Assembly (NCBI RefSeq): GCF_019426345.1
Contig: NZ_JAHLLW010000009.1
Span: 1-64,000, forward strand
DNA: 64,000 bases
Direction: 5' to 3'
From: Marinomonas lutimaris
Lineage (GTDB): Bacteria; Pseudomonadota; Gammaproteobacteria; Pseudomonadales; Marinomonadaceae
Shown piece by piece: positions 42,405 to 51,558 of this stretch. How positions within the stretch are numbered: position 1 is the stretch's first letter; each line of letters begins with the position of its first letter. The notes below the pieces were generated by a model. It did no database searches and was not told where the DNA came from. It was given only the letters and a program-made list of their open reading frames with translations. Made by a program: the position numbers and the translations under genes.

Positions 42405-42935
42405 ATGCGTTTACTAAAATCCTCTATCCATCCAAGCCTTGAATCCCTCGATCAATCTTCTTTTTTACGTCTTGCTGCCCGTGGGATTATTTTGAAAGGC
42501 GAGGATATTTTGATGCTGTACACCCAGCGTTACGATGATTACACCTTGCCGGGTGGTGGGATTGATGAAGGCGAGAATCAGGTGGAAGGTTTGATCCGTG
42601 AGTTAACGGAGGAGACTGGGGCGCGGAATATTCGCAATGTCGAGGCGTTTGGTTTATATGAAGAGTTTCGGCCTTGGAATAGGGATGGTTTTGAGATCAT
42701 GCAGATGAAGTCTTACTGTTATACCTGTGAGATTGATGAACAGTTAGGCGAGACTAGTCTGGAAGATTACGAAGTCAAAAACGGTATGAAGCCGGTGTGG
42801 ATTAATGTCCACGATGCCATTAAGCATAATTTGGATACCATTAAAAACAGCGATAAAAAAGGCATGTCGATTGAGCGGGAAACCTTTTTATTATCTATGA
42901 TTCGAGATGAGCTGTTGGTTGTTGCAAGCTGTTAG
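42405..42935 (+). CDS. Nudix family hydrolase
   Basis: About 176 residues with a full Nudix box GGIDEGENQVEGLIRELTEE followed by TGA, matching G-x5-E-x7-R-E-U-x-E-E-x-G-U. It hydrolyses a nucleoside diphosphate-linked substrate that cannot be named. A GTG at 42393 is in frame four codons upstream; neither start has a strong Shine-Dalgarno. It is the first gene beyond the repeats. Confidence 0.85.
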   Translation: MRLLKSSIHPSLESLDQSSFLRLAARGIILKGEDILMLYTQRYDDYTLPGGGIDEGENQVEGLIRELTEETGARNIRNVEAFGLYEEFRPWNRDGFEIMQMKSYCYTCEIDEQLGETSLEDYEVKNGMKPVWINVHDAIKHNLDTIKNSDKKGMSIERETFLLSMIRDELLVVASC

Positions 42936-42963
42936 TCTCTGGCTAAAGTTATTAGGATTGAGC

Positions 42964-43410
42964 ATGTTTACTAGAAAACTTTTATATTTATTGGTGTTTA
43001 TTTTATTGCAGGGGTGTTCAAGCCATATGCCGAATTTAGGTGTTTCTAATGAGAAGTTAGCTGAGTGTCCTAGTTCGCCAAATTGCGTGAGCAGTCAGGC
43101 ACCGGTCAGTGATAAGCATTACATTGAGCCTATTGTGTTGAAAGGTTCCAATGTGTCTGCCCATGATAAGGTGTTGGCGGTACTGGAGTCTTCGAAACGC
43201 ACTAAGGTTGTGGTGAATGAAGAGAATTATATCCACGCTGAATTTACATCCTTGGTGTTTCGTTTTGTGGACGATGTGGAGTTTTTGTTTTCGCAAGAGC
43301 TAGATGGAGAAGTGAGCATCGATATTCGTTCTGCCTCTCGTGTTGGGCACTCCGACTTTGGCGTGAATCGAAAACGTATGGAAGACATTCGCGGCAAACT
43401 TAATAAGTAG
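42964..43410 (+). CDS. DUF1499 family lipoprotein
   Basis: A 148-residue protein with a lipoprotein signal (lipobox LLQGC, Cys about residue 18) and the DUF1499 pattern CPSSPNCVSSQAP followed by HYIEPI. Function unknown; members are envelope proteins. ATG at 42964 is chosen because it gives the lipobox at the right distance; a longer frame from 42907 overlaps the Nudix gene. Confidence 0.88.
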   Translation: MFTRKLLYLLVFILLQGCSSHMPNLGVSNEKLAECPSSPNCVSSQAPVSDKHYIEPIVLKGSNVSAHDKVLAVLESSKRTKVVVNEENYIHAEFTSLVFRFVDDVEFLFSQELDGEVSIDIRSASRVGHSDFGVNRKRMEDIRGKLNK

Positions 43411-43429
43411 TCTGGTCGGTTATTGATTT

Positions 43430-43466
43430 GAAGGCGCTCTGTATATTCTGTAGAGCGCCTTTTTTA
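43430..43466 (+). terminator. Terminator of the DUF1499 gene
   Basis: GGCGCTCT and AGAGCGCC around an 11-base loop, followed by TTTTTT. It lies between convergent genes and may also serve the minus-strand gene at 43472. Confidence 0.88.
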
Positions 43467-43471
43467 TCAGG

Positions 43472-44200
43472 TCACAGTGTTTGTGAATGTTTCACTTCGT
43501 ATTCGATGTTTTGACGCAGGTCGTTTGGTAAGTGTAGGGCGTCGCCTAGACGATCTAGGTAGCGGCGTTCTTCGTCGGTATCGATATCGATTGCGAGCAT
43601 AGAAACGAGGTAAATCTCTGCCGATTGTGCTTCATTTTCAGACAGGCGTGCGATTGCGATTGGGTCGCTGGTTGCTCGTAGTTGCTCTATTAGAAATTTT
43701 TGTTCTTCTGCGCTGATACCTAGGTCATTGATTTCTTGTTCGATTCGGGCGCGTTCGGTCGCATCGATATGACCATCGGCTTTGGCGGCGCTGATCATGG
43801 CTTTTATTAGAATGATGTATGTATTTTGCGTCTGTTTGCTTGGCTTCTCTTCAGCGAGGTCGAAGATGCTACCTGCGGGCGCTTCGGGTATGGTGGTGGA
43901 TGAGTCGAAGCTCTGATTAGGCTCAAGGTTAGTTATTTGTGTCGTGGTTTTGTCCTCTTTGTGAGCGCGCCAGGCTTTGTAGGCCATTCCGCCCACAGCT
44001 GCCATGCCACCGTATTTGATGGCTTTACCGCTCATTTTACGGGCTTTTTTGTTCGTTAATAACATGGCGGCTAATCCGCCAGCGACTGCACCGCCCATTA
44101 GACCACCGGGCATAGAGCCAGATTTTGCTTTGGTGACGGCTTTGCCAATTCCTGAGCCTGTAGAGCCCATAATGCTGCTTAACAATGAGTTGATATTCAC
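43472..44200 (-). CDS. TerB-like DUF533 membrane-associated protein
   Basis: A 242-residue protein. The N-terminal half is Gly/Ala-rich with a hydrophobic stretch (GGLMGGAVAGGLAAMLLTNKK), and the C-terminal half is a TerB-type helical domain with acidic metal-binding residues (AKADGHIDATERARI). This is the DUF533/YebE family, linked to envelope stress in E. coli. The start is GTG at 44200 with GGAG on the minus strand at ten bases. Confidence 0.87.
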   Translation of the reverse strand: MNINSLLSSIMGSTGSGIGKAVTKAKSGSMPGGLMGGAVAGGLAAMLLTNKKARKMSGKAIKYGGMAAVGGMAYKAWRAHKEDKTTTQITNLEPNQSFDSSTTIPEAPAGSIFDLAEEKPSKQTQNTYIILIKAMISAAKADGHIDATERARIEQEINDLGISAEEQKFLIEQLRATSDPIAIARLSENEAQSAEIYLVSMLAIDIDTDEERRYLDRLGDALHLPNDLRQNIEYEVKHSQTL

Positions 44201-44414
44201 GATTGAGAATCTCCTATTAATTTATTGGTTAATTGATCAGACTGAATAAGCGTGGGAGAGTTCATCTTTGGCTGTTTTGTTCCCTTTCTTTTACTCTTTA
44301 ATTACGCTATTGAAAGGGGATAAATCTATGACTTGTTTGAGCTATTTATGTCGAAAAATGTGTTGATGGTTAGTGGGGAAGCGTGTCTAGTTTCCCGATG
44401 GGTGGTGAGTTGAA

Positions 44415-44699
44415 ATGATTTATGTGTTTTCTATTTATGGCTTTCTTAGCCTAATCACTTTTTGTGTCTATGGTCTCGATAAGTCCGCGGCAAAGCGTGG
44501 CAAGCAGAGAGTTAGAGAATCGACTTTGCATTTGTTGTCACTGTTTGGCGGTTGGTTCGGTGCTCTGTTGGGGCAGAAGGTGTTTCGTCATAAGACGAAG
44601 AAGATGCGTTTTCTGGTGGTGTTTTGGCTGACGGTTGTGATGAATGTCTCTGTAATAAGTTATGCCATTTATTTTTTCAATTCTCTTGATGTTGGTTAA
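44415..44699 (+). CDS. DUF1294 family small membrane protein
   Basis: A 94-residue protein with three predicted helices and the DUF1294 signature YGLDKSAAKRGKQRVRESTL followed by GGWFGALLGQKVFRHKTKK. Function unknown; some relatives carry an added cold-shock domain, absent here. Confidence 0.88.
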   Translation: MIYVFSIYGFLSLITFCVYGLDKSAAKRGKQRVRESTLHLLSLFGGWFGALLGQKVFRHKTKKMRFLVVFWLTVVMNVSVISYAIYFFNSLDVG

Positions 44700-44850
44700 T
44701 CTCGTTACGTTATGTAATTGGCGTAGGTTTTTTATTCAAAAACCATAGATAATAATTACTTAGATAGCAGCGCTAGATAGAGCGCTTTATTGGGTTGTCT
44801 TCTACAATCCATGAATGGCACTGATTTTTTATCTTTGGGTGTAATGTTTT

Positions 44851-45729
44851 ATGAAAAACAATGAACTAGCCATTAGCCTTGCCGATGTGATGGAGCTGAT
44901 GCTCGATGCGGTTTGTGTTGTTGATCGTGATGGAGGTTTCGTTTTTGTTAGTGCGGCTTTTGAGGATATGTTTGGCTACGCGCCCCATGAAGTGATTGGC
45001 AAGCCTATGATTGATCTGGTGTATGCAGATGATAGGGAAAGAACGCTAGGCATCGCAGAGTCTGTTGTTGATGGTCACATGCTACCTCGCTTTGAGAATC
45101 GTTGGGTGCGTAAAGATGGCAAGGTGGTGAATGTTCTGTGGTCGGCTAGGTGGTCGGAAGAGCACCAGGTAAGAATTGCGGTTGCTCATGACATTACTGA
45201 GCGTAAGGAAATGGAGGCTCAGTTGCTTTACGCAGCGGGCCATGATGATTTGACGGATTTACCCAATCGTACTTTGCTTTTGGATCGTTTGCAGGCGTCG
45301 CTAACCTTGGCGGAGCGTGAGCAGGCAGGTTTATCTGTTTTGTTTATTGATATTGATGGCTTTAAAGATATCAATGATGGTTATGGTCATGCGGTTGGTG
45401 ATTTGTTGTTACAGCAAATAGCCAAAAGATTAGGGGCTTGTGTTCGTAAGTCAGATACGGTTGGGCGTCTTGGCGGCGATGAGTTTTTAATTATTTTAAA
45501 TAAAGTGAGTAATACGGAAAGTGCTACTCTGGTTGCTGAGAAGATTCGTGCAATGTTAGCTGAGGCTTTTGTGATTGAAGGTTCTTCTTTGCTCGTTTCT
45601 GCCAGTATTGGTGTTGCCCGTTATCCTGAAAACGGTAAAGAGCCGTTGGATTTGGTGCAGTCTGCTGACCATGCTATGTATCAAGCCAAAAACTATGGCG
45701 GTGATAAGGTTGTTTTGACGGCTTCTTAG
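44851..45729 (+). CDS. Diguanylate cyclase with PAS sensor domain
   Basis: A 292-residue protein: a PAS/PAC domain at residues 8-125 (DAVCVVDRDGGFVFVSAAFE) and a GGDEF domain at 128-290 with an intact active site RLGGDEF and an inhibitory site RKSD five residues before it. It makes cyclic di-GMP from two GTP and is likely feedback-inhibited. There is no membrane segment, so it senses a cytosolic signal. The gene stands alone. Confidence 0.93.
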   Translation: MKNNELAISLADVMELMLDAVCVVDRDGGFVFVSAAFEDMFGYAPHEVIGKPMIDLVYADDRERTLGIAESVVDGHMLPRFENRWVRKDGKVVNVLWSARWSEEHQVRIAVAHDITERKEMEAQLLYAAGHDDLTDLPNRTLLLDRLQASLTLAEREQAGLSVLFIDIDGFKDINDGYGHAVGDLLLQQIAKRLGACVRKSDTVGRLGGDEFLIILNKVSNTESATLVAEKIRAMLAEAFVIEGSSLLVSASIGVARYPENGKEPLDLVQSADHAMYQAKNYGGDKVVLTAS

Positions 45730-46016
45730 GTTTTTTTGCTTGGAGATGTGCTTTGGGTTATTGAGCACTTTTCATCGAAAAGGTAATATCCTTGTTACGT
45801 TTCATCACTCTTCTGTCAGTCTATTTTCTGCTTCAAATTAGCAAATATACTGGAAATACACATTCTGTTTGATCCGTGGTTTACGATTTGCTTTCTTCGT
45901 GTTGGTTTCCGTTTTACTATCGTGTCATTGGGCGAGAAGCAAAGTCTAGAGTCCACATAATATCTGTGTCGATCACTGGTATTGTTTGTAATCATTTAAC
46001 TTTATAGGAAACAATA

Positions 46017-47015
46017 ATGGCGGCTTTTGGTAGCGTGTTTATGCCTAAAATGGCATTGGCAACATTCGAAAATAATCAATGGAGTGACGCAAGCATTGTC
46101 GCATCGGACAGCATTCAATTGCATCCTGGTGCTCACGTGTTGCATTACTCAAGTACCTGTTTTGAAGGTTTGAAGGCGTTTCGTCATGCTGATGGCAGTG
46201 TACATGTGTTTCGTATGGACCAAAATATTAAGCGTTTAGCACAAAGTAGCCGTCTATTGTCTTTGCCAATTTTGGATGAAGCTCAAGTTTCTAAAATGAT
46301 TATTGATGCGGTTGCTGAGTTTGCGACTGATGTGCCAGAGCCACCAGGATCTATGTATATTCGCCCAACTCACATTGGTACGGAAGCGGCGGTTGGTAAA
46401 GCGGCGGCGCCAACAGCAACGTCTATGTTGTATGTTTTGTTGTCTCCTGTAGGTGATTATTTTACTGGTGGTGCTAAAGCGCTTCGCCTTCTATTGGATG
46501 AAACGGGCATGCGTTGTGCGCCACACATGGGGATGATCAAAAGTGGTGGTAATTACGCCAGTGCTTTGGGTCCTATGATGAAGGCGAAAGCGGAAGTGCA
46601 AGCAGACCAAATTTTGTTCTGTCCAAATGGCGATGTACAAGAAACTGGCGCGGCTAACTTCTTGTTGATCGATGGCAATGAGATCATCACGAAAGGTTTG
46701 GATTCATCTTTCCTTCACGGTGTGACTCGTTCTTCTATCTTAACGCTTGCGAAAGATCTAGGTATGACGGTAAGTGAGCGTGATTTGACGGTTGCTGAGT
46801 TACTAGAGCGTGCCGCTAAGCCTGAAGTGGAAGCCGTGTTGTCTGGTACAGCGGCGGTATTAACGTCTGTTGGTACTTTTATCCATAACGATAAAGAGTA
46901 CAAAGTAGGTACTGGTGAGCCAGGTCCTATCGCCCTAAAACTTCGTCAAGCATTGAATGATATTCAGTGGGGCAAGGCAGAAGACAAGCATAACTGGCTA
47001 ACAAAGGTTTGCTAA
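46017..47015 (+). CDS. ilvE: Branched-chain amino acid aminotransferase
   Basis: A 332-residue class IV PLP aminotransferase. The PLP lysine is in MGMIKSGGNYASALGPM; other signatures are CFEGLKAFRHADGSVHVFR and GDVQETGAANFLLID. It makes leucine, isoleucine and valine from their keto acids. ATG at 46017 follows ATAGGAAAC. Confidence 0.92.
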   Translation: MAAFGSVFMPKMALATFENNQWSDASIVASDSIQLHPGAHVLHYSSTCFEGLKAFRHADGSVHVFRMDQNIKRLAQSSRLLSLPILDEAQVSKMIIDAVAEFATDVPEPPGSMYIRPTHIGTEAAVGKAAAPTATSMLYVLLSPVGDYFTGGAKALRLLLDETGMRCAPHMGMIKSGGNYASALGPMMKAKAEVQADQILFCPNGDVQETGAANFLLIDGNEIITKGLDSSFLHGVTRSSILTLAKDLGMTVSERDLTVAELLERAAKPEVEAVLSGTAAVLTSVGTFIHNDKEYKVGTGEPGPIALKLRQALNDIQWGKAEDKHNWLTKVC

Positions 47016-47038
47016 GTTAGATCTGTTTAGGTTGTAAA

Positions 47039-47080
47039 AAAATGGGCTGACATGTTGAATGTCAGCCCATTTTTTATGCT
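47039..47080 (+). terminator. Shared bidirectional terminator
   Basis: AAAAATGGGCTGACAT and ATGTCAGCCCATTTTT around a five-base loop, T-rich on either strand. It separates convergent ilvE and the beta-barrel gene. Confidence 0.92.
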
Positions 47081-47091
47081 GATTGAGTGCT

Positions 47092-47643
47092 TTAGAAATT
47101 GAGTCTTAGTGACGCAAACATGGCGTTTAGGTCGTTGCCATTGGTTTCTGCTGTGTCATAGTTTGCAGCCACAGAAAAGTTTGGCGTGACATAGTATCTA
47201 AGAGCAGCGGCAAAGCTGGTATCGGTTTGTGAGTAAACATCGTCGTGTTTAATTTTACCTTCTAACTCGACACGGTTTGTTAGAGTGGTTCGTACTCCCG
47301 CAGAGATTCTAAAACCTGTTTCGTCGTTGTTACCATAGTCCGCCTTTATGTATTGCAGCATACCGAACACATTGGACTGGCCGCCAACTGGCGCATAGAC
47401 ACCAGCACCGATAGCCAACACATCGAGTTCGCCGTATTCTGTGGTTTCAAGGGCAATAAAAGGGCCTGCCGATGTTTGAAAGGCGCCAGACAGTGATGAA
47501 TAGTCATCGGATGATGAAGATGAATCTGGGTCGATTTTGCCAAATCCATAATCGATATAATCGAATGGACCTGCTTGAGCACCTGCTGATAAAGCGCATG
47601 CTGTGGCTGTTAAGCCGGATAGTATTATGTTTTTCATGTTCAT
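47092..47643 (-). CDS. Outer membrane beta-barrel protein
   Basis: A 183-residue protein with a signal peptide (cleavage after AGA/QAG, about residue 24), alternating hydrophobic strands and a terminal Phe (ASLRLNF), as in small eight- to ten-strand barrels like YfaZ. A poly-Ser stretch follows the start of the mature chain. ATG at 47643 is preceded by AAAGGAT. Ligand unknown. Confidence 0.8.
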   Translation of the reverse strand: MNMKNIILSGLTATACALSAGAQAGPFDYIDYGFGKIDPDSSSSSDDYSSLSGAFQTSAGPFIALETTEYGELDVLAIGAGVYAPVGGQSNVFGMLQYIKADYGNNDETGFRISAGVRTTLTNRVELEGKIKHDDVYSQTDTSFAAALRYYVTPNFSVAANYDTAETNGNDLNAMFASLRLNF

Positions 47644-47826
47644 ATCCTTTGTTTTGATTTATGGGAAATCTGTCACATAAGGCGCTGGAACGTTTCTTTC
47701 CCCTTTATATTCTGCGGCGGATGTAGATATTAGTTTAGTGAACTGAGGCATTATTTTTGTCAATCTGACGCATTTTACGGTAACTTTACGGTATTGGCTT
47801 TTGTATACAGGTGAAGGGCGTTATTT

Positions 47827-48105
47827 ATGAAAGAGGTTTTGAGAAAGCTCTGCTCTCCAGTGTTGGGGATGTTTGAGTCTGGTGAGGGAGATTTTGATTA
47901 TAAATCATCCCATCGAACCATATTGATTGTATTAGGATTGCTCTGTTTAGTGATTGCATCCGTTTCTTTGACTATGACTCTGATGACAGGAGAGGCTGCC
48001 GGTATCATCCCTATCATGGTATTTTTACTAATGGGCTTGGTGTGTGAAATTGTCGGCTTTTTAGGTAGTGATCGTGCAGTGGCAAGAATTTGGAAACGCA
48101 GTTAA
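47827..48105 (+). CDS. Small inner membrane protein
   Basis: A 92-residue protein with two predicted helices (about 28-50 and 54-78). No family recognised. The ATG at 47827 lacks a strong Shine-Dalgarno (GAAGGGCG lies 10 bases upstream). A tandem GTAAA-like motif is upstream at 47769-47787. Confidence 0.65.
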   Translation: MKEVLRKLCSPVLGMFESGEGDFDYKSSHRTILIVLGLLCLVIASVSLTMTLMTGEAAGIIPIMVFLLMGLVCEIVGFLGSDRAVARIWKRS

Positions 48106-48167
48106 TTAGATCGTTTTAAAATGTACTCATTTATATTGAGACCTTTGTACGACGACTGTGCTGAATA

Positions 48168-48204
48168 CGAAAAAAGCGATCCTAGACTAGGATCGCTTTT
48201 TTGT
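48168..48204 (+). terminator. Bidirectional terminator
   Basis: AAAAAAGCGATCCTAG and CTAGGATCGCTTTTTT around a two- to three-base loop, between convergent genes. Confidence 0.92.
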
Positions 48205-48230
48205 TATCCGCTATTTGTAGTGATCGTGGC

Positions 48231-48731
48231 TTATTTGCGATCTTTGCCGTGATGGCGAGGCATGTCGTCACAATCTTCCATGCGCTCTTTTTGTAGTTCG
48301 ATGAATTTGGTTTTTTGCTCAGGAGTTAAGATACTAAGCATTTTGTGTTGTTTGCTTAGCATGTCTACTTGACGCTTAACCTGTTTATCGGACATTTCTT
48401 GTGCCAGTTCAGTGGCTTTGGCTGGATCAAATTTGTCTGCAGTAAGTAGGGCGTTTACTTTATCAAAATGAGCCATGCGAGCTTTTTCGCCTTGTTCTTT
48501 TTGGTCATTGAAGCGCCCTTTCATTTCTTCTTTGTTAGCTTGGCGAAGCGTTTTGAATTGTTCTTTTTGGGTGTCAGTTAGATTCAGTTCTTTCATCATG
48601 CCGCGGTCTAGACCTGGACGACATTCGTCCTGTGGACCTTTGTGGTCTTTGCCGCCAAATGCAAATGCGCTAGTGCTCAATACTAGTGGTAAAACAACAG
48701 AGGCTAGGATAAGTTTTTTTGCCATTTTCAT
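48231..48731 (-). CDS. Spy/CpxP family periplasmic protein
   Basis: A 166-residue secreted protein with a signal peptide (cleavage after AFA, about residue 24) and two LTxxQ motifs, LNLTDTQKEQF and SILTPEQKTKF, in the CpxP/Spy helical chaperone layout. CpxP binds the sensor CpxA and damps it in the periplasm. It is divergent from cpxRA with a CpxR box between, so I read it as this organism's CpxP, although Spy-like chaperone action is also possible. Confidence 0.87.
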   Translation of the reverse strand: MKMAKKLILASVVLPLVLSTSAFAFGGKDHKGPQDECRPGLDRGMMKELNLTDTQKEQFKTLRQANKEEMKGRFNDQKEQGEKARMAHFDKVNALLTADKFDPAKATELAQEMSDKQVKRQVDMLSKQHKMLSILTPEQKTKFIELQKERMEDCDDMPRHHGKDRK

Positions 48732-48837
48732 ATTTTATTCCTTATATACTTTAGGGGATCAGATTGTTGATAATTACAGCGTTCTGAACGCATGGGAGTA
48801 GAATAGAGGTTGTAAGGTAAAGTGGCGTATCAGCTGG

Positions 48838-48852
48838 GTAAAGTATCGTAAA
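48838..48852 (+). promoter_or_regulatory. Perfect CpxR box
   Basis: GTAAAGTATCGTAAA is exactly GTAAA-N5-GTAAA. It lies in the divergent region about 107 bp before the cpxP-like start and 118 bp before cpxR. A further GTAAAG at 48816-48821 lies nearby. Confidence 0.8.
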
Positions 48853-48969
48853 GGCTGCATCACGCACTGTATTTCGACGTAAAATGCTATCTGAGAGTTG
48901 CGCTTTACCTGGTGATCGCTGCAAGGTCTCTAGCTAGTTATTTATCTAAACCGTTTTTAGGAATTGTTG

Positions 48970-49656
48970 ATGCCACATATTTTAATAATCGATGATGATG
49001 TTGAATTGAGTGATTTGCTCAAAGAAGTTTTGTCTTTTGAAAATTGCGCTGTATCTGTTGCTTATGATGGCTTGTCTGGTTTGGAAGCGGTGGATGATAG
49101 TGTGGATTTGATATTGCTTGATGTGATGATGCCTAAACTGAATGGCTTTGAAACCTTGAAGCAGCTACGTGAAAAATGGGATGTGCCGGTTCTGATGTTA
49201 ACGGCGAAAGGTGATGAGATTGATCGTGTTGTGGGTCTTGAACTTGGTGCGGATGACTACTTGCCGAAGCCTTTTAGCGAACGAGAGTTGTTGGCAAGGA
49301 TTCGTGCGATTTTACGTAGAACTCAGGTCAGTAAAGGTCAGCCACAAAATGATTTTGTGACGTACCGAGACATCAAGCTTTATCCAGGTCGCTTAGAAGC
49401 GTATTGCAATGGTGATTTATTAGATTTGACCAGTACTGAGTTTGCGCTTTTGCATTATTTTTTGCTCCACCCTGGCACCGTTTTAACCAAAGAAGACTTA
49501 AGTTTGGATGTGTTAGGTAAACGTTTAGCAGCGTTTGACCGAGCAATCGATATGCATGTTTCGAATTTACGTAAAAAATTGCCTGATTGGCCAAATGGCA
49601 AGCCTCGAATTAAAACCTTGCGTGGGCGAGGCTATTTATTGGTGGAGGGCGATTGA
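48970..49656 (+). CDS. cpxR: Response regulator CpxR (OmpR family)
   Basis: A 228-residue regulator: receiver domain with acidic pocket IDDD, phospho-Asp in LLDVMMPKLNG and Lys in DYLPKPF, then an OmpR-type winged helix (residues 130-226). ATG at 48970 with AGGA seven bases upstream is preferred over TTG at 48964. Its stop overlaps the cpxA start by one base. Gene order with the cpxP-like gene and the CpxR box support the assignment. Confidence 0.9.
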   Translation: MPHILIIDDDVELSDLLKEVLSFENCAVSVAYDGLSGLEAVDDSVDLILLDVMMPKLNGFETLKQLREKWDVPVLMLTAKGDEIDRVVGLELGADDYLPKPFSERELLARIRAILRRTQVSKGQPQNDFVTYRDIKLYPGRLEAYCNGDLLDLTSTEFALLHYFLLHPGTVLTKEDLSLDVLGKRLAAFDRAIDMHVSNLRKKLPDWPNGKPRIKTLRGRGYLLVEGD

Positions 49657-51044
49657 TGCGCTTGCCAAAGATTACCAGCTTGTACGGGCGTATCTTCGCT
49701 ATTTTTTGGTTCACTATGTTCTTGGTGATTTTGGCTGTGTTGGCTTTGCCTAGTTTTGACCCTCGTAAGCCTCGAGATATTCCACCTCCTCATTATGATC
49801 GGATGTTGGAAATAAGAGATCGAATCGAGCAAATGTTCTCTTCTTCGAAAGATTTGGTACCAGTTTTAAATAATTTAGAAGGCTGGTCACACCGCGGACC
49901 AGATGATCATAAACTGCGGCTTTTTATTACAGACCTTGATGGCAATGTAATCACGACGGATCGTCGTCCAGATTTTAGTTATAAGGCGTTGCGTAACTTT
50001 GTGACAAGCATTGATAATCCTCTTAGCCCCCAGCAAAAATTATATGGTAAGACGATGATTTCTGGGCCTTTTCCTGTTCGGTTGGCAAGAAAAGATTACT
50101 TTCTCTACATTGGCGCTCGCTGGAGTGAGCCGCCGCACTTCTTAATACAATTATTTGATCATCCATTTCGCTTGTTGTTGGCAGTGATGTTAGTCAGTAC
50201 ACCATTACTGCTTTGGTTGGCGTGGGCATTGAGTCAACCTGCTCGTCGTCTAGAGCTGGCTGCCCAGCGTGTAGCAAAAGGGGTGTTTGAAATTGACCCA
50301 GAGCTTGAAAAAGGCACGTCGGAGTTTCGCCAAGCAGGGGCTAGTTTTAATCAGATGGTGACGGCCGTTAACTTAATGATTTCGCGTCAGCAACGCTTGT
50401 TGTCGGATATCTCTCATGAGTTACGCTCACCTTTGACGCGACTAAGAATGGCGCAAGCTTTGGCGAAACGAAAGTTAGGCGACAGTGCAGATTTGACACG
50501 TATTGATACCGAAGCTCAGCGGCTTGAGCAGATGATCGCTAAGTTGCTTGAACTGTCGAGTGTTCAAGTGGACAGTCATTTGAATCGCGAAGCTCAGCCG
50601 CTTGCGAGTTTGTGTGATGCTCTGTTGGCTGATAGCCAGTTTGAGGCTGAGCAGGTTGGTAAGACTTTACTGTCTTCGGATGTTCCTAATCGAATGGTTA
50701 ATTGTCATCCGCAGTTATTAATGAGCGCTTTGGAAAATATTGTTCGCAATGCTATTCACTATGGTAAAGAGCAGATAAAGGTTTCGCTGGACGTGAATGT
50801 AGATACTTTGAGTATTCGAGTGGAAGATGATGGTGAAGGTGTGCCTGACGATGAGTTTGATTCTATCTTTAGGCCTTTTTATCGTGTTTCGACCGCTCGA
50901 GATCGACACAGTGGTGGCGCAGGATTGGGCTTAGCCATTGCTGAAAACGCCATTCGTCAACATAATGGTACGATCAGAGCAGCTCGAAGTACATTAGGTG
51001 GATTGCTGGTGGAAGTCACTTTACCGTTATTAGCTGAGTCATAA
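49656..51044 (+). CDS. cpxA: Sensor histidine kinase CpxA
   Basis: A 462-residue kinase: membrane helices near residues 12-32 and 165-190 with a periplasmic domain between, HAMP (about 190-243), H-box ISHELRSPLTRLRMAQAL, N-box SALENIVRNAIHYG and GGAGLGLAIAENAIRQHNG. ATG at 49656 overlaps the cpxR stop (TGATG). With CpxR it responds to envelope stress. Confidence 0.9.
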   Translation: MRLPKITSLYGRIFAIFWFTMFLVILAVLALPSFDPRKPRDIPPPHYDRMLEIRDRIEQMFSSSKDLVPVLNNLEGWSHRGPDDHKLRLFITDLDGNVITTDRRPDFSYKALRNFVTSIDNPLSPQQKLYGKTMISGPFPVRLARKDYFLYIGARWSEPPHFLIQLFDHPFRLLLAVMLVSTPLLLWLAWALSQPARRLELAAQRVAKGVFEIDPELEKGTSEFRQAGASFNQMVTAVNLMISRQQRLLSDISHELRSPLTRLRMAQALAKRKLGDSADLTRIDTEAQRLEQMIAKLLELSSVQVDSHLNREAQPLASLCDALLADSQFEAEQVGKTLLSSDVPNRMVNCHPQLLMSALENIVRNAIHYGKEQIKVSLDVNVDTLSIRVEDDGEGVPDDEFDSIFRPFYRVSTARDRHSGGAGLGLAIAENAIRQHNGTIRAARSTLGGLLVEVTLPLLAES

Positions 51045-51315
51045 TATGTTTAAATCTTTGTTTATTAGTAGACAAAGCGATTAATTCAGCTCATATTAGA
51101 ACCTCATCGTTCTTATTATGCAGTCGGTTAATCGCTTTCCCCAAAGATTTCCCTAAAAGTACAGAGTAACGCAGAGAGTGTTTTTCTCTCGCCACCTTGC
51201 CTTTTTATACTTTATTTGAATACGAAATTTGCTAGTAAGCGCTCGGTCTATTTGTTTAGACTCGTTTTAAAAAGAGAAAAGCCTTGTCGTTTTTCTCTAA
51301 AACCATAGGTAATAC

Positions 51316-51537
51316 ATGATTAATACAGCCAAAGAATTCGTACTACAGCGGATTTGCATTTTTGCAAGTCAGGCATTCGATCCTAATTCAGACTCGCAGG
51401 TGGTTGGATTATTAAAAAGCAAATTTAATATCCGTTTGCCGCAACGACGCTCTATCAATGAGTCTTTATCCTCTTCCGTTAGCGACCATGAAATTATTGC
51501 TTTGATTCTAAAATATCGCTCGATGACAGAGTCGTGA
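51316..51537 (+). CDS. Small conserved-looking hypothetical protein
   Basis: A 73-residue protein with FDPNSDSQVVGLLKSKFNIRLPQR and DHEIIALILKYRSM. It looks folded and helical. ATG at 51316 has no strong Shine-Dalgarno. I have a vague memory of similar small proteins in pseudomonads but no name. Confidence 0.6.
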   Translation: MINTAKEFVLQRICIFASQAFDPNSDSQVVGLLKSKFNIRLPQRRSINESLSSSVSDHEIIALILKYRSMTES

Positions 51538-51558
51538 GTTTAAGCCATTAAGTCTTCT

